DNA of 64,000 nucleotides from Tranquillimonas sp964472855 (lineage in GTDB: Bacteria; Pseudomonadota; Alphaproteobacteria; Rhodobacterales; Rhodobacteraceae), in contig CAYYMJ010000001.1 of NCBI GenBank assembly GCA_964472855.1, positions 1 to 64,000 of the forward strand, given 5' to 3'. Of this stretch, positions 1 to 9,345 are shown in pieces; positions within the stretch are counted from its first letter, which is position 1; every line of letters begins with the position of its first letter. Under the pieces are notes generated by a model. It made no database searches, was not told the DNA's origin, and saw nothing but the letters and a program-made list of their open reading frames with translations. The position numbers and the translations under genes are program-made.

Positions 1-255
1 ATTCCGCCAAAATGGTTCAAATCCGACGCCTACCGCGCCCGCGCCGTGCGCGAACCGCGCCAGGTGCTGGCCGATTTCGGCCTGACCCTGCCCGAAGACA
101 AAGCCGTGCGCGTGTGGGATTCGACCGCCGAGATCCGCTATCTCGTGCTGCCCGAACGCCCCGCAGGCACCGACGATTTCAGCGAAGACCAGCTTGCCGC
201 GCTGGTGTCGCGCGACGCGATGATCGGCACGGCGCTGGCCGGGGCACCGGCGTGA
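1..255 (+). CDS. nthA: Nitrile hydratase alpha subunit, C-terminal part (5' end outside window)
   Basis: These 84 residues are the C-terminal end of the nitrile hydratase alpha subunit, which with the beta subunit hydrates nitriles to amides in the cytoplasm. The window opens inside the gene, so the start and the Cys motif that binds Co or Fe are missing and the metal cannot be told. Seen directly are the family-typical stretches PPKWFKSDAYRARAV at the opening and VWDSTAEIRYLVLPERP at about residues 38-54. The stop overlaps the GTG of the beta subunit (GTGA), which suggests translational coupling. The assignment is firm because beta subunit and accessory genes follow directly. Confidence 0.9.
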   Translation: MPPKWFKSDAYRARAVREPRQVLADFGLTLPEDKAVRVWDSTAEIRYLVLPERPAGTDDFSEDQLAALVSRDAMIGTALAGAPA

Positions 256-929
256 CCCGGGTTCACGACATGGGCGGACGTTTCGGCGACGGCCCCGTCC
301 GCCCCGAGCCGCCCAAGGTCGACCTCGGCACCGCGTGGGAGGCGCGCGCCCTGGCGCTGGTTCTGGCCGCCGGCGCCGCGCGGCTGTGGACCATCGACGA
401 AAGCCGCCACGCCCGCGAATCGCTGGCGCCGGCCGACTATGCGCGCTTCGGCTATTACGAAAAATGGCTGGCCGGAATGGCCGACCTGCTGGCGGCCAAG
501 GGCATCGTCGGGGCCGACGAACTGGCCCGGGGACATGCCGCAACGGTGGCCGAGCGGCCCCTGCCCCAGGCGCTGCCCGGGCCGGGGGTGGCCAAGGTGC
601 TGGCCTCGGGCGGGCCCAGCCTGCGCGACGGCGGCCCGGCACCGGCCTTTGCCACGGGCGACCGGGTGGTGACGCGACGCCCTGCGGCCAACACCGCCGT
701 CGCAGGCGGGCACACGCGCCTGCCGTCCTATGCGGCCGGCGCCACCGGCACCGTTTTGCGGTGCCACGGCAACCATGTCTTGCCCGACCACAGTGCCCAC
801 GGGCTGGGCGAATGCCCCGAGCCGCTGTATGCAGTGGCCTTCGACGCGGCCGAGCTTTGGGGCGCGGCCGAGGGTGCCGGCGACGAGGTGATCCTCGACC
901 TCTGGCAAAGCTATCTCGCGCCGGCCTGA
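252..929 (+). CDS. nthB: Nitrile hydratase beta subunit
   Basis: Beta subunit of nitrile hydratase, 225 aa, close to the family length. It starts at a GTG that overlaps the alpha stop and reads VTRVHDMGG, the hallmark N-terminus of this subunit. The N-terminal half is helical (YYEKWLAGMADLLAAKG near residue 72), and the C-terminal third, from about GDRVVTRRP, matches the small SH3-like barrel that packs on the alpha subunit. It carries no cofactor itself and is needed for metal-site formation and stability. The stop overlaps the ATG of the next gene (TGATG), completing a tightly coupled alpha-beta-accessory operon. Confidence 0.92.
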   Translation: MTRVHDMGGRFGDGPVRPEPPKVDLGTAWEARALALVLAAGAARLWTIDESRHARESLAPADYARFGYYEKWLAGMADLLAAKGIVGADELARGHAATVAERPLPQALPGPGVAKVLASGGPSLRDGGPAPAFATGDRVVTRRPAANTAVAGGHTRLPSYAAGATGTVLRCHGNHVLPDHSAHGLGECPEPLYAVAFDAAELWGAAEGAGDEVILDLWQSYLAPA

Positions 930-1243
930 TGCAGAAACCCGCCGCCTTTGACGCACCCTGGCACGCCCGCCTTTTCGCGCTGACCGTCGGCCTGTCCGAG
1001 GGCGGGCTGTTCGGCTGGCCCGACTGGACCCGGCATTTCGGCGCCGCGCTGGCCGCACAGGGCGCGACAAGGCCCATCGAAGGTGGCGACGACTATTACC
1101 GCGCGTGGCTGGACGCCCTTGAAAGCTTTGCCCCCATCGCCGGAATAGCCAGCCGCGACGATCTGGCGGCGATGTTCGCGGCCTGGCGGCGGGCCTATCT
1201 GGCCACGCCGCATGGCCAGCCCGTGCGCCTTGGGGGCCGCTGA
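929..1243 (+). CDS. Nitrile hydratase accessory protein
   Basis: A 104-aa protein of the nitrile hydratase accessory family, the small beta-homologous protein encoded after the structural genes and thought to act in metal loading or maturation. Visible family features are the opening FDAPWHARLFALTVGLSEGG and the core WPDWTRHF followed by DDYYRAWLDALE. It has no signal peptide and no membrane segment. The ATG overlaps the beta-subunit stop. A promoter-like sequence for secG follows, so this is probably the last gene of the operon. Confidence 0.85.
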   Translation: MQKPAAFDAPWHARLFALTVGLSEGGLFGWPDWTRHFGAALAAQGATRPIEGGDDYYRAWLDALESFAPIAGIASRDDLAAMFAAWRRAYLATPHGQPVRLGGR

Positions 1244-1256
1244 CGTCACCACCCCC

Positions 1257-1285
1257 TTGCGGCGCGCAGTCCGAGCCTTTAGATC
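1257..1285 (+). promoter_or_regulatory. Putative sigma-70-type promoter upstream of secG
   Basis: TTGCGG and TAGATC separated by 17 bases, ending 26 bases before the secG ATG. Position and spacing fit a vegetative promoter, and it lies in the only non-coding stretch between the nitrile hydratase operon and secG. Assigned from the sequence pattern alone. Confidence 0.4.
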
Positions 1286-1311
1286 ACGCCCGTCACACAT
1301 ACGGGTCCGCA

Positions 1312-1686
1312 ATGGAAAACGTCGTCTTAATCATTCACCTGATCCTCGCCCTTTGCCTGATCGGCGTCGTGCTGTTGCAGCGGTCCGAAGGCGGCGGCCT
1401 TGGGATGGGCGGCGGCGGTGGTGGCGGCGGCGTGATGTCGTCGCGTGGCGCTGCAACCGCGCTGGGCAAGCTGACCTGGGGCTTCGCCATTGCCTTTATC
1501 GCCACCTCGATCGGGCTGACCGTGATTGCCGCCAAGAATTCGGCTGACGGTTCGGTGCTTGACCGGCTGGGCGTGTCGGCACCGGCACCGGCGCCGGCCG
1601 ATACCTCGAACGGCCTCGTGCCGGCCGGAGACAGCCTGCTGCCCCCGGCGGCGGGCGACGAGACGGGCGCCCCGCGCGCCGACTGA
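1312..1686 (+). CDS. secG: Preprotein translocase subunit SecG
   Basis: SecG is a small inner-membrane subunit that stimulates the SecYEG channel. The 124-aa product has two membrane segments (about residues 3-20 and 52-72) flanking a cytoplasmic loop with the signature LLQRSEGGGLG and a run of eight glycines, then an Ala/Pro-rich tail of about 45 residues typical of alphaproteobacterial SecG. The ATG gives the canonical N-terminus MENVVLIIHLILA. secG close to pyrG is a common alphaproteobacterial arrangement; here one glycosyltransferase gene lies between them. Confidence 0.95.
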   Translation: MENVVLIIHLILALCLIGVVLLQRSEGGGLGMGGGGGGGGVMSSRGAATALGKLTWGFAIAFIATSIGLTVIAAKNSADGSVLDRLGVSAPAPAPADTSNGLVPAGDSLLPPAAGDETGAPRAD

Positions 1687-1704
1687 TCCGACCGGCCCGA
1701 TCCC

Positions 1705-3423
1705 GTGCGCGACCTGCTGACAAGGCTTGACGCCGGTGTCGGCCGGCTGCTGGCGCTGCTCGACCGGCGCCCCCCGCTTGGCGCCGTGGCCATCCTGCTG
1801 GTCGGGCTGGTCACGCTGTTGCCGGGACAGGCCGCGCTGCCGGTCATCGACCGGGACGAGGCGCGCTATGTGCTGGCCAGCCAGCAGATGCTGGCCAGCG
1901 GCGACCTTGTCGACATCCGCAATCTGGACCGGCCGCGCTATAAAAAGCCGGTTGGCATCTACTGGTCTCAGGCCGCGGTGGCGGCGATTGACGGGCGCGG
2001 CGCCGAAGCCCCGATCGACGTGTTCCGCCGGGTGTCGGTGGCCGGCATCCTGCTGGCCGGGCTTATGACCTTGTGGGCCTTTGCGCCGTTGGTCGGCGGC
2101 GCGGCGGCCACGCTGGCTGGCGTCGGCGTGACCAGCGCCGCGATGTCCATAGTCGAGGCGCATATTGCCAAGACCGACGCGCTGCTGCTGGGCGTGACCA
2201 TGCTGGCGCTTGCCGCCATCCTGCGCAGCCGCCATGCATTTCTGAATGCCGGCCCCGTCGCGGCCCGCTGGCTGTTGTGGGCGGCGCTGGCGGCGGGCGT
2301 GCTGATCAAGGGGCCGATCACGCCGCTGGTGGCCGCACTGGCAATGGCCGCCTTTTGCCTGCGCGACCGCAGCCTGCGCTTTGCCGCCGCGCTGGCCCCG
2401 GCCCGCGGAGCGGCGCTGTTTCTGGCGCTGACCCTGCCGTGGTTCGTGGCCATCACGATTGCGTCGGACGGGGCGTTCTGGGCCGCGTCGTTTGGCGAAG
2501 ACCTGATGGGCAAGGTCGGCAGCGGGGCCGAAGGCCACGCCGGCCCGCCGGGCTATTACCTTGCGACCGTCTGGGTCACCTTCTGGCCGTGGGCGCCGTT
2601 TGCATTGCTGGCCGTCCCCGGGCTGTGGCGCGACCGGCGCGCCGAACTGCCGCGGCTGCTGGCGCTGTGGATCGGCGGGGTCTTCCTGTTGTTCGAACTG
2701 CTGGCCACCAAGCTGCCGCACTATACCCTGCCGGCCCTGCCCGCCGTGGCGCTGATGGCGGCGCTGGCCATCGCCGGGCAGCGCCGCGTCCCCGCCCTCT
2801 GGTTGCGGATCGTCGCGGCGGCGCTGTTGCTGGCCGGGGCGGCGGCGTTGGCCGGGTTGATCGCCTTTGCACCGGCGCTGGCCGGGGCCGCGCCGGATGG
2901 CCCGGCCCTGCTGGCCGCCGCGCTGGCGCTGTTGCTGACCGTCGCCGCTGCGGGCGCCATCGCCGCCGGCGGGGCGCGGGCCGCGCTGGTCCCGGCGCTG
3001 GCGGCGGCCATGCTGCTGACCCCGGCGCTGCTGACGCGCAGCATTCCGGCGATGACGCTGCTTTTCCCCTCTGAGAAGATGTCAGCGCTGGACGCGCAGC
3101 TTGACGTCTGCGCCGTGCGGCCTGCGGTGTCGGTGGGCTATGCCGAACTGAGCCTTGCGGTCCTGACCGGGCCGGACACGCTGTTCCCCAGCCGTGACCG
3201 GGCGCTGGCGCTGCTGGCCCGGCGCGACGGTTGGCGGGTGTTCGTCACCGATACCGGCGACGCCCCCGCGGCCGGGTTTGTCGGCCAGTCGCAGGTTGCC
3301 TTGCAGGAAATCGCCCGTTTTCCGCTGATCAACTATAACCAGTCGCAAGCCACGCGCACCGCTGTTCTGCTGGCGGCGGCCAACGACCCCCGGCTTGCGC
3401 CCTGTCTGCCGCTTGGCGGCTGA
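1705..3423 (+). CDS. ArnT/PMT-family glycosyltransferase (lipid-linked sugar donor)
   Basis: A 572-aa polytopic membrane protein of the dolichyl-P-mannose / ArnT-like superfamily, which moves sugars from polyprenyl-phosphate donors to lipid A or protein on the periplasmic face. The first periplasmic loop has the family acidic motif (VIDRDEARYVLASQQM, near residue 50) followed by RPRYKKPVGIYW. About ten hydrophobic segments follow, then a soluble tail of about 110 residues. The start is a GTG 18 bases after the secG stop, so it probably shares the secG transcript. The acceptor cannot be told from sequence; lipid A modification is one possibility. Confidence 0.8.
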   Translation: MRDLLTRLDAGVGRLLALLDRRPPLGAVAILLVGLVTLLPGQAALPVIDRDEARYVLASQQMLASGDLVDIRNLDRPRYKKPVGIYWSQAAVAAIDGRGAEAPIDVFRRVSVAGILLAGLMTLWAFAPLVGGAAATLAGVGVTSAAMSIVEAHIAKTDALLLGVTMLALAAILRSRHAFLNAGPVAARWLLWAALAAGVLIKGPITPLVAALAMAAFCLRDRSLRFAAALAPARGAALFLALTLPWFVAITIASDGAFWAASFGEDLMGKVGSGAEGHAGPPGYYLATVWVTFWPWAPFALLAVPGLWRDRRAELPRLLALWIGGVFLLFELLATKLPHYTLPALPAVALMAALAIAGQRRVPALWLRIVAAALLLAGAAALAGLIAFAPALAGAAPDGPALLAAALALLLTVAAAGAIAAGGARAALVPALAAAMLLTPALLTRSIPAMTLLFPSEKMSALDAQLDVCAVRPAVSVGYAELSLAVLTGPDTLFPSRDRALALLARRDGWRVFVTDTGDAPAAGFVGQSQVALQEIARFPLINYNQSQATRTAVLLAAANDPRLAPCLPLGG

Positions 3424-3491
3424 CGCCCCGCCTCGCCCACAAAGGATCGTTGCGTCAGCCTTTCTGACCCCCTGCATCTTGCGTCGCTCTC

Positions 3492-3520
3492 TTGGCATCG
3501 GGGCGGGATCGGCGTATATC
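3492..3520 (+). promoter_or_regulatory. Putative promoter of pyrG
   Basis: TTGGCA, a 17-base spacer and TATATC lie 66 bases upstream of the pyrG ATG. This is one of the better sigma-70-like matches in the window. It would let pyrG be transcribed independently of the upstream genes. Confidence 0.5.
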
Positions 3521-3586
3521 TCAAACCCCGTGATGGACGCAGATTCGCAGACCGAATCGGCAGATGACGGCACGGGAGATCCCGCC

Positions 3587-5230
3587 ATGGCGCGCTATAT
3601 TTTTGTCACCGGTGGGGTGGTTTCTTCGCTTGGCAAGGGGCTGGCCTCGGCCGCGCTGGGGGCGCTGTTGCAGGCCCGCGGCTTTACCGTGCGCCTGCGC
3701 AAGCTTGATCCCTATCTGAATGTCGATCCCGGCACGATGTCGCCATTCGAGCATGGCGAAGTGTTCGTAACCGACGACGGCGCCGAAACCGACCTTGATC
3801 TTGGCCATTACGAGCGCTTCACAGGCGTCCCCGCGCGCAGCACCGACAGCGTTTCATCAGGCCGCATCTATTCCAGCGTGCTGGCCAAGGAGCGGCGCGG
3901 CGATTATCTGGGCAAGACCATTCAGGTCATTCCCCACGTCACCAACGAGATCAAGGATTTCCTGCGGATCGGCGAGGACGAGGTCGATTTCATGCTGTGC
4001 GAAATCGGCGGCACGGTCGGCGATATCGAGGGCCTGCCGTTTTTCGAGGCCATCCGCCAATACAGCCAGGACAAGCCGCGCGGCGACTGCATCTTCATGC
4101 ATCTGACGCTGCTGCCGTGGATCGCGGCCTCGGGCGAGCTAAAGACCAAGCCCACCCAGCACAGCGTCAAGGAACTGCGCTCGATCGGCATCGCGCCCGA
4201 CGTGCTGGTGTGCCGCTCGGACCGGCAAATCCCCGAGAAAGAGCGTGAAAAGCTGGCGCTGTTCTGCAATGTCCGCAAGGACAGCGTGATTGCCGCCTAT
4301 GACCTCAAGTCGATCTACGAGGCGCCGCTGGCCTATCACCGCGAGGGGCTGGATCAGGCGGTTCTGGATGCCTTCGGCATCTCGCCCGCGCCCAGACCGG
4401 CACTGGGCAAGTGGGAGGATGTGGCCGACCGCATCTTCAACGCCGAGGGCGAAGTGCGCGTTGCCATCGTCGGCAAATACACCCAGCTGGAAGACGCCTA
4501 CAAATCAATCGCCGAGGCGCTGACCCATGGCGGCATGGCCAACCGCACCCGGGTGCGGGCCGAGTGGATCGACAGCGAGATTTTCGAAACCGAAGACCCG
4601 GCCCCGCATCTGGAAAACTTTCACGCCATTCTGGTGCCGGGCGGCTTTGGCGAACGCGGGACCGAGGGCAAGATCAAGGCGGCCGAGTTCGCCCGCACCC
4701 GCAAGATCCCCTATCTGGGCATCTGCCTGGGCATGCAGATGGCGGTGATCGAGGCCGCGCGCAACCTTGCCGAAGTGGCGGACGCCGGCAGCGAAGAGTT
4801 CGACCACGAAGCCGGCGGGCGCCGGTTCACGCCGGTGGTCTATCACCTGAAGGAATGGGTGCAGGGCAACCGCACCGTGGCCCGCAAGGTCGAAGACGAC
4901 AAGGGCGGCACCATGCGGCTGGGGGCTTACAGCGCCACGCTGACGCCGGGCTCGAAAGTGGCCGCGGTCTATGGCGCCACCGCGATCGAGGAACGCCACC
5001 GCCACCGTTACGAGGTCGACATCCGCTTTCGCGAGGCGCTTGAGGTGCAGGGGCTCAGCTTTACCGGGATGAGCCCCGATGGCCGCCTGCCCGAGATTGT
5101 CGAGGCACGCGATCACCCCTGGTTCATCGGGGTGCAATTCCACCCCGAGCTGAAATCGAAACCCTTCGCCCCGCACCCGCTGTTCGCCGATTTCATCCGC
5201 GCCGCGAAAGAGGTTTCGCGGCTGGTCTGA
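3587..5230 (+). CDS. pyrG: CTP synthase
   Basis: Converts UTP to CTP with ATP and glutamine; cytoplasmic and essential in pyrimidine synthesis. The chosen ATG gives MARYIFVTGGVVSSLGKG, the canonical start with the P-loop, and a 547-aa product of the usual length; the frame is open further upstream, but no homology is expected there. The synthetase domain covers roughly residues 1-270 and the class I glutamine amidotransferase domain the C-terminal half, with nucleophile Cys about 380 in GICLGMQ and the FHPE triad motif near 517. A GGGAG ribosome-binding sequence precedes the start. Confidence 0.98.
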   Translation: MARYIFVTGGVVSSLGKGLASAALGALLQARGFTVRLRKLDPYLNVDPGTMSPFEHGEVFVTDDGAETDLDLGHYERFTGVPARSTDSVSSGRIYSSVLAKERRGDYLGKTIQVIPHVTNEIKDFLRIGEDEVDFMLCEIGGTVGDIEGLPFFEAIRQYSQDKPRGDCIFMHLTLLPWIAASGELKTKPTQHSVKELRSIGIAPDVLVCRSDRQIPEKEREKLALFCNVRKDSVIAAYDLKSIYEAPLAYHREGLDQAVLDAFGISPAPRPALGKWEDVADRIFNAEGEVRVAIVGKYTQLEDAYKSIAEALTHGGMANRTRVRAEWIDSEIFETEDPAPHLENFHAILVPGGFGERGTEGKIKAAEFARTRKIPYLGICLGMQMAVIEAARNLAEVADAGSEEFDHEAGGRRFTPVVYHLKEWVQGNRTVARKVEDDKGGTMRLGAYSATLTPGSKVAAVYGATAIEERHRHRYEVDIRFREALEVQGLSFTGMSPDGRLPEIVEARDHPWFIGVQFHPELKSKPFAPHPLFADFIRAAKEVSRLV

Positions 5231-5355
5231 CGCCCGCGTTTCACAGAAAATTGTTGCCAGATACTGTCGGTCCGTTAAGGGTGTGGTGACGATCATTTGC
5301 TTTGCCCTGCCGGTTTTTGGCGCGAATTGGGGCGTTTTTATTAAGGAATTTTGAC

Positions 5356-5697
5356 ATGACCAACAAAATTGGTCCATTATTTTCAGTGGATTACGACCAA
5401 CCCGACCTGATCGCGCCGCTGACAGCAATCGACGGCACGGCGGACCCCGACACCATTGCCGCACCAGATTCGACACCGCCCTCAGCGGCGTGGCGGCGGC
5501 AATTCCGGTGCTTGCGCAAGAACTCTTTCGTCGACGACGTAGTGGCGAACAACAACCAGTCCATTGCCCTTGTCGAGGACAAGGCCAAGGTCGTCGATGG
5601 CGATATTGTCATCCAGATCGACGCCTCGAACAAAATGACATTCCTCGGCGTTCCAGACGTTTCAGCGGTGCTGGACGACATTATCCGGAACGCCTAG
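5356..5697 (+). pseudogene. Short RTX-like protein, possibly an internally deleted remnant
   Basis: A 113-codon frame starting at an ATG behind AAGGA. Its N-terminus (MTNKIG, then AIDGTADPDTIAA) resembles the start of the RTX gene that follows (VIDGTSKADTING), and its C-terminus (IQIDASNKMTFLGVPDVS) resembles the usual C-terminal segment of hemolysin-type calcium-binding proteins. No nonapeptide repeats lie between. The middle is Arg-rich and atypical (PPSAAWRRQFRCLRK), while another frame there reads FDTALSGVAAAIPVLAQELF, so one or two frame changes may have occurred. It may instead be a small functional secreted protein; confidence in decay is moderate. Confidence 0.45.
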
Positions 5698-6865
5698 GCC
5701 CGGCGAATTTCTTGGCCAGAGACAGAAACACTTCAAAGTGGGGATATTATCATGACGAAACAATTTGAGCTTGAAACCGACAGCTTCGCAATTCCGTTTG
5801 GCCGCTCGGGTCCGCTGGTGTCACCGCAGGCCGTCATCGACGGAACCTCGAAGGCCGACACCATCAATGGCACGTCCGGCGACGACACCATCAACGGCAA
5901 GGCCGGCAGCGACAGTATCCTTGCGGCGCGGGCAACGACGTCATCAACGGCGCTATTGGTGCTGACACGCTAAGCGGCGAAGCCGGCGCCGATACCATCG
6001 AAGGCAAGGAAGGCCACGACGTCATCGACGGCGGCGCCGGCGACGATTCGCTCAAGGGCGGCTCTGGACGCGACACCATCTCGGGCGGCGATGGCGCCGA
6101 CACGTTGATCGGCGGCGATCACTCGGACGAACTGAGCGGCGGGGCCGGCAACGACTATCTGACCGGTGGCGCCGGCGGCGATGTTCTGAACGGTGGCGCC
6201 GACGACGACCTGCTGGAAGGCAACGCCGGGACCGATGTGCTGTCGGGCGGCGATGGCAACGACACGCTGGCTGGCGGCAACGCGGGCGACACGCTGGACG
6301 GCGGCGCCGGCACGGATTCGGTGGATGGCAACGACGGCGCCGACCTGCTGGACGGTGGCGCCGGCGATGACACGCTGAACGGCAATGCAGGCAACGACAC
6401 GATCAACGGCGGCGACGGCAACGACACACTGGCCGGCGGCAACGCGGGCGACGCATTGGATGGCGGCGCCGGCATGGATTCGGTGAACGGCAACGACGGC
6501 GCTGACCTGCTGAACGGTGGCATCGGCGATGACACGCTGAACGGCAATTCGGGCAACGACACCATCAACGGCGGCGACGGCAACGACATTCTGGCCGGCG
6601 GCAATGCGGGCGACACGCTGAACGGCGACGCCGGCATGGATTCGCTGGATGGCAACGAAGGCACCGACCTGCTGGACGGCGGCGCCGGCGATGACACGCT
6701 GAACGGCAATTCGGGCGCCGACACCATCAACGGCGGCACCGGCAACGACATGCTGGGCGGCGGCAATGCGGGCGACAGCCTGCTGGGCGACGCCGGGAAC
6801 GACACGATCCAGGGCGGCAAGGGCGCCGACGTCGCCGAAGGCGGCGGCGACGACGACCTGATCAA

Positions 6866-7468
6866 GGGTAACGAAGGCAACGACACCCTGCGCGGCGACG
6901 CTGGCGCGGACACGCTGGAAGGCGGCAACGGCAAGGACCTGCTGGAAGGCGGCGACGGCGACGACGGCATGAACGGCGGCGACGGCAAGGACACCATGGA
7001 CGGCGGTGCCGGGTTTGACTGGATCTACTATGGCGAGGAAACCGGAGCCTCTGGCATTCTGGTCGATTTCAACGCCGGCACGGTCATTGATACCTATGGC
7101 AGCAAGGATACCTTCCTCAATGTCGAATGGGTTACTGGTTCGCTTCTGAGCGACACCTTTGTTGGCGGTGGCGGCGATGACCTGATGGAGGGATTGGACG
7201 GCAACGATCTGCTTCAGGGCGGCGGCGGCGACGACTATTTTCTCGGCGGTGCCGGAAACGACACCATAGACGGTGGCAACAGCGGCGAGACATATGGCGA
7301 CAAGATCAGCTATCGCAACGAAGGCGGCACGAACGGGGTGAATATCGACCTGGGTGCCGGAACGGCCACCGATACCTTCGGCGACACGGACACGCTGATC
7401 GGCATCGAAATCGCCCGTGGCTCGAACTTTGACGACACGATCACCGGCTCGGCCAACGATGACAATCT
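6866..7468 (+). repeat. 603-bp internal direct repeat of the RTX gene, copy 1
   Basis: Identical by eye to 8012-8614, offset 1146 bases (382 codons), so frame is kept. The unit encodes nonapeptide repeats plus the module from FDWIYYGEETGAS to ANDDN. Similarity continues at lower identity beyond both ends. Confidence 0.9.
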
Positions 7469-8011
7469 CGAGGGCATTGCCGGAAATGACACCATCGACG
7501 GCGGCGCCGGATGGGACCGCATCGAGTACAAGTTCGAAGATGGCGGCAGCGGCATTATCGCTGATCTCGGCGCCGGGACGGTCACCGATTCCTATGGTGA
7601 CACAGATACCCTGATCAGCATCGAAGAAATCTCCGGTTCCGTCTATGACGACCACATCACCGGGGACGCTGGCAACAATGGCCTGATGGGCAACGTGGGC
7701 AATGACACCCTGGCCGGCCTGGGCGGCGACGACTGGTTCGATGGATGGGACGGCAACGATTCCATCTCGGGCGGCGCCGGATATGACTATTTCACCGGTG
7801 GGGCCGGCAACGACACCCTCGACGGCGGCGCCGACGACGACACGGCATCCTACTTCTACGAAGAAGGCGGCAATGGCGTGACCGTCGACCTTGGCGCCGG
7901 CACAGCGACCGATACCTACGGTGATACGGATACACTGATCAGCATCGAACGCGTCGACGGATCGAATTTCGACGACCACATCACCGGGGGCGCTGGCGAC
8001 AATCGCCTGCT

Positions 8012-8614
8012 GGGTAACGAAGGCAACGACACCCTGCGCGGCGACGCTGGCGCGGACACGCTGGAAGGCGGCAACGGCAAGGACCTGCTGGAAGGCGGCG
8101 ACGGCGACGACGGCATGAACGGCGGCGACGGCAAGGACACCATGGACGGCGGTGCCGGGTTTGACTGGATCTACTATGGCGAGGAAACCGGAGCCTCTGG
8201 CATTCTGGTCGATTTCAACGCCGGCACGGTCATTGATACCTATGGCAGCAAGGATACCTTCCTCAATGTCGAATGGGTTACTGGTTCGCTTCTGAGCGAC
8301 ACCTTTGTTGGCGGTGGCGGCGATGACCTGATGGAGGGATTGGACGGCAACGATCTGCTTCAGGGCGGCGGCGGCGACGACTATTTTCTCGGCGGTGCCG
8401 GAAACGACACCATAGACGGTGGCAACAGCGGCGAGACATATGGCGACAAGATCAGCTATCGCAACGAAGGCGGCACGAACGGGGTGAATATCGACCTGGG
8501 TGCCGGAACGGCCACCGATACCTTCGGCGACACGGACACGCTGATCGGCATCGAAATCGCCCGTGGCTCGAACTTTGACGACACGATCACCGGCTCGGCC
8601 AACGATGACAATCT
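8012..8614 (+). repeat. 603-bp internal direct repeat of the RTX gene, copy 2
   Basis: Second copy of 6866-7468, without a base difference that I could find. The first mismatches flanking it are A/T at 6865/8011 and C/T at 7469/8615. Perfect identity over 603 bases next to diverged flanks implies recent duplication or gene conversion. Confidence 0.9.
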
Positions 8615-9228
8615 TGAGGGCGTTGCCGGAAATGACACCATCGATGGCGGCGCTGGATGGGACATTGTCTCGTATGGCTTCGAAGACGGCGGCATCGGCA
8701 TAATTGCTGATCTCGGCGCCGGCACAGCCACCGATTCCTATGGTGACACAGATACCCTGATCAGCATCGAAGAGGTTATCGGTTCCGTCTATGACGACCA
8801 CATCACCGGGGACGCCAACGTCAACTATCTGACCGGAGGTGCAGGCAACGACTACCTGAAGGGCGGCGGAGGTGCCGACTGGCTTGGCGGCGACGAAGGC
8901 AATGACACGCTGGTTGCCGATTCCGACGGCGACTATCTTGTTGGCGGCGCAGGGGCCGACGACTTCCTGTTTGCCTTCGACGGTTCCTACACGGGTGCCA
9001 TTACCATCGAAGACTTCACGGCCGGCACCGACCAACTTGGCGTCGATCAGCAGTATCTCGACTTCTATGGGATTACTGAACAGGACGTGAAGGATTCGAT
9101 CGTTGCATTCTCGACGGTGACGAATGGCAATCTTACGGTCATCGACGACGACGGCAACGGGTTCACCTTCATTGGCGTGACCGACGCGCAGTCGGTGGCT
9201 GACGCCGTGTTCATCTTCTGATGGTCCC

Positions 9229-9258
9229 GCGCCGGGCGGCGATTGTGTTGCCCGGCGC
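9229..9258 (+). terminator. Hairpin after the RTX gene
   Basis: A 9-bp perfect stem GCGCCGGGC / GCCCGGCGC with a 12-base loop starts 8 bases after the RTX stop and is followed by CTTGTGCATTTC. It fits a weak intrinsic terminator. Confidence 0.5.
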
Positions 9259-9345
9259 CTTGTGCATTTCGGACGGCCCCGCCCATTGGACTTGGCCGCG
9301 CAAGGGAATATGTTCGTGTCTCGGACCCCCGCAGCGGAGCAGGAC

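Larger units (their letters stand above)
5752..9221 (+). pseudogene. RTX / hemolysin-type calcium-binding repeat protein, interrupted by a 1-nt frameshift near 5923
   Basis: A type I-secreted, calcium-binding repeat protein of about 1157 codons if restored. The first frame (ATG 5752) enters GTSGDDTINGKAGSDSIL and then drifts into an early stop at 5973; the main frame resumes at GGC 5925 (GAGNDVINGAIGADTL) and is open to 9221. Inserting one G near 5923 joins the two halves in perfect repeat register. The main frame has dozens of GGxGxDxLx nonapeptides that wind as a Ca-bound parallel beta-roll, separated by domains containing DLGAGTATDTYGDTDTLI. The end (DQLGVDQQYL to DAVFIF) resembles a C-terminal secretion signal. 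No type I exporter genes are adjacent. The shift is either a real mutation or a sequencing error. Confidence 0.85.

Noticed and set aside
1327..2721. 464-codon minus-strand frame opposite secG and the glycosyltransferase
   Set aside because: Both plus-strand genes are certain; the antisense product is Arg/Gln-rich, as expected for shadows in GC-rich DNA.
5231..5355. tRNA or small RNA in the AT-richer gap after pyrG
   Set aside because: No cloverleaf or CCA-type acceptor pairing could be found; it looks like an ordinary promoter region.
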